From: an uncultured Bacilli bacterium
Lineage (GTDB): Bacteria; Bacillota_I; Bacilli_A; RF39; UBA660
NCBI GenBank assembly: GCA_934085635.1
Contig: CAKOHL010000027.1
Location: forward strand, 1 to 12,240
Direction: 5' to 3'
Length of the DNA stretch: 12,240 bases
Part shown: one piece after another, positions 11,791-12,240 of the stretch
Layout of the letters: each line of letters begins with the position of its first letter
Position numbering within the stretch: position 1 is the stretch's first letter
Position numbers and translations under genes: made by a program
The notes under the pieces: generated by a model
The model's input: only the letters and a program-made list of their open reading frames with translations
Databases searched by the model: none
What the model was told of the DNA's origin: nothing

Positions 11791-12240
11791 GAAAAAGCGT
11801 ATAAGATTCAAATATTACTTTAATATTTCAAAAAGAGATAAATTTTTAATTTCTCTTTTATTTGTCTTAATATGTACATTTCTAATATTTAAATACATAA
11901 ACAATGGGATAAAAAACGTACTATCAGTATATGCTGAAAATGAAGTTACTAGAGTATCTACTATGATAATAAATAATGCCATAGATAATATGAAACAAGA
12001 AGATTATAAAAGCTATGTAGATACTGTAAAAAACAAAGATGATGAAATAATAAGTGTAGACTTTAACACCAAAGAAATCAACAGAAATCTAGTACTTTTA
12101 AATAATGAAATATATGAAAAATTGTTACTACTTGAAAATGGAAAATATGCTTTCTTTGATAGTGAATACGTAGAGCAAAACGACTTAAGCTATAAAGTAC
12201 CACTAGGATTAATCACAGGTAATGCTGTTCTCTCTAACCT
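11789..12240 (+). CDS. yunB: Sporulation protein YunB, 5' part (runs off the window)
   Basis: The first 150 codons are open to the right edge. Seen: a basic N-terminus (MKKRIRFKYYF), one membrane helix (about 19-34), then an extracytoplasmic domain with ENEVTRVSTMIINNAIDNM (50-68), DEIISVDFNTKEINR (85-99) and the characteristic YKVPLGLITGNAVLSNL at the edge. This matches the YunB family motif around PLG and the following small-residue stretch. In Bacillus subtilis yunB is a mother-cell gene needed for efficient sporulation; its molecular function is unresolved. The ATG lies 37 bases after the preceding stop, with no Shine-Dalgarno upstream, so initiation is probably leaderless. It is the only sporulation-specific gene in the window. 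Confidence 0.88.
   Translation, partial: MKKRIRFKYYFNISKRDKFLISLLFVLICTFLIFKYINNGIKNVLSVYAENEVTRVSTMIINNAIDNMKQEDYKSYVDTVKNKDDEIISVDFNTKEINRNLVLLNNEIYEKLLLLENGKYAFFDSEYVEQNDLSYKVPLGLITGNAVLSN

Noticed and set aside
1..12240. Mobile element, CRISPR array, tRNA, riboswitch or defence system
   Set aside because: No transposase or integrase motifs, no regular repeat-spacer pattern, no tRNA-like clover pattern, and intergenic gaps too short for a riboswitch.

Overview
The window comes from an AT-rich, compact bacterial chromosome of the Bacillota type. Peptidoglycan genes (undecaprenyl-diphosphatase, D,D-carboxypeptidase), a short-signal lipoprotein, a single-cluster [4Fe-4S] ferredoxin and a partial yunB sporulation gene point to an anaerobic, walled, probably endospore-forming low-GC lineage. 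An uncultured gut Bacilli such as the RF39-like group is possible, but that placement is inference. Tryptophan is read from TGG and no real gene has an internal in-frame TGA, so the standard bacterial code applies.

Layout. (1) 1-2915: a terminator from upstream overlaps the promoter of a three-gene operon: rmuC, a stomatin-like SPFH membrane protein (slipin), and a small cytosolic M3-type HExxH metallopeptidase whose start overlaps the slipin stop. (2) 2951-5825: a strong promoter drives two tandem paralogous coiled-coil proteins of unknown function with acidic tails. (3) 5827-6421: a monocistronic gene of unknown function. (4) 6427-7233, minus strand: uppP, convergent with gene 3 through a shared hairpin. 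(5) 7303-8733: a two-helix small membrane protein, a conserved-looking cytosolic protein and a lipoprotein. (6) 8772-10565: a D-Ala-D-Ala carboxypeptidase followed by an RluB/RsuA-type pseudouridine synthase. (7) 10590-10787, minus strand: ferredoxin, convergent with rluB. (8) 10880-11765: a tail-anchored coiled-coil protein. (9) 11789 to the right edge: the 5' part of yunB.

Several genes serve the cell envelope. UppP recycles the undecaprenyl carrier, the carboxypeptidase trims peptidoglycan stem peptides, the lipoprotein and small membrane proteins sit at the membrane, and YunB belongs to the mother-cell spore programme in Bacillus. The carboxypeptidase next to rluB recalls the Bacillus dacB-spmA-spmB-ypuL(rluB) cluster with spmA and spmB missing.

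The main window-wide observation is architectural. At eight genes a -10 box lies 15-21 nt before the start codon, so the predicted transcript begins at or within a few nt of the Shine-Dalgarno sequence. Two genes (carboxypeptidase and yunB) have no Shine-Dalgarno and look leaderless. Terminator hairpins are built over stop codons. The least explained genes are the tandem coiled-coil pair, the slipin/M3-peptidase pair and the tail-anchored coiled-coil protein. I do not see a defence system, mobile element, CRISPR array, tRNA or rRNA, and no gene-free gap exceeds 300 bases.
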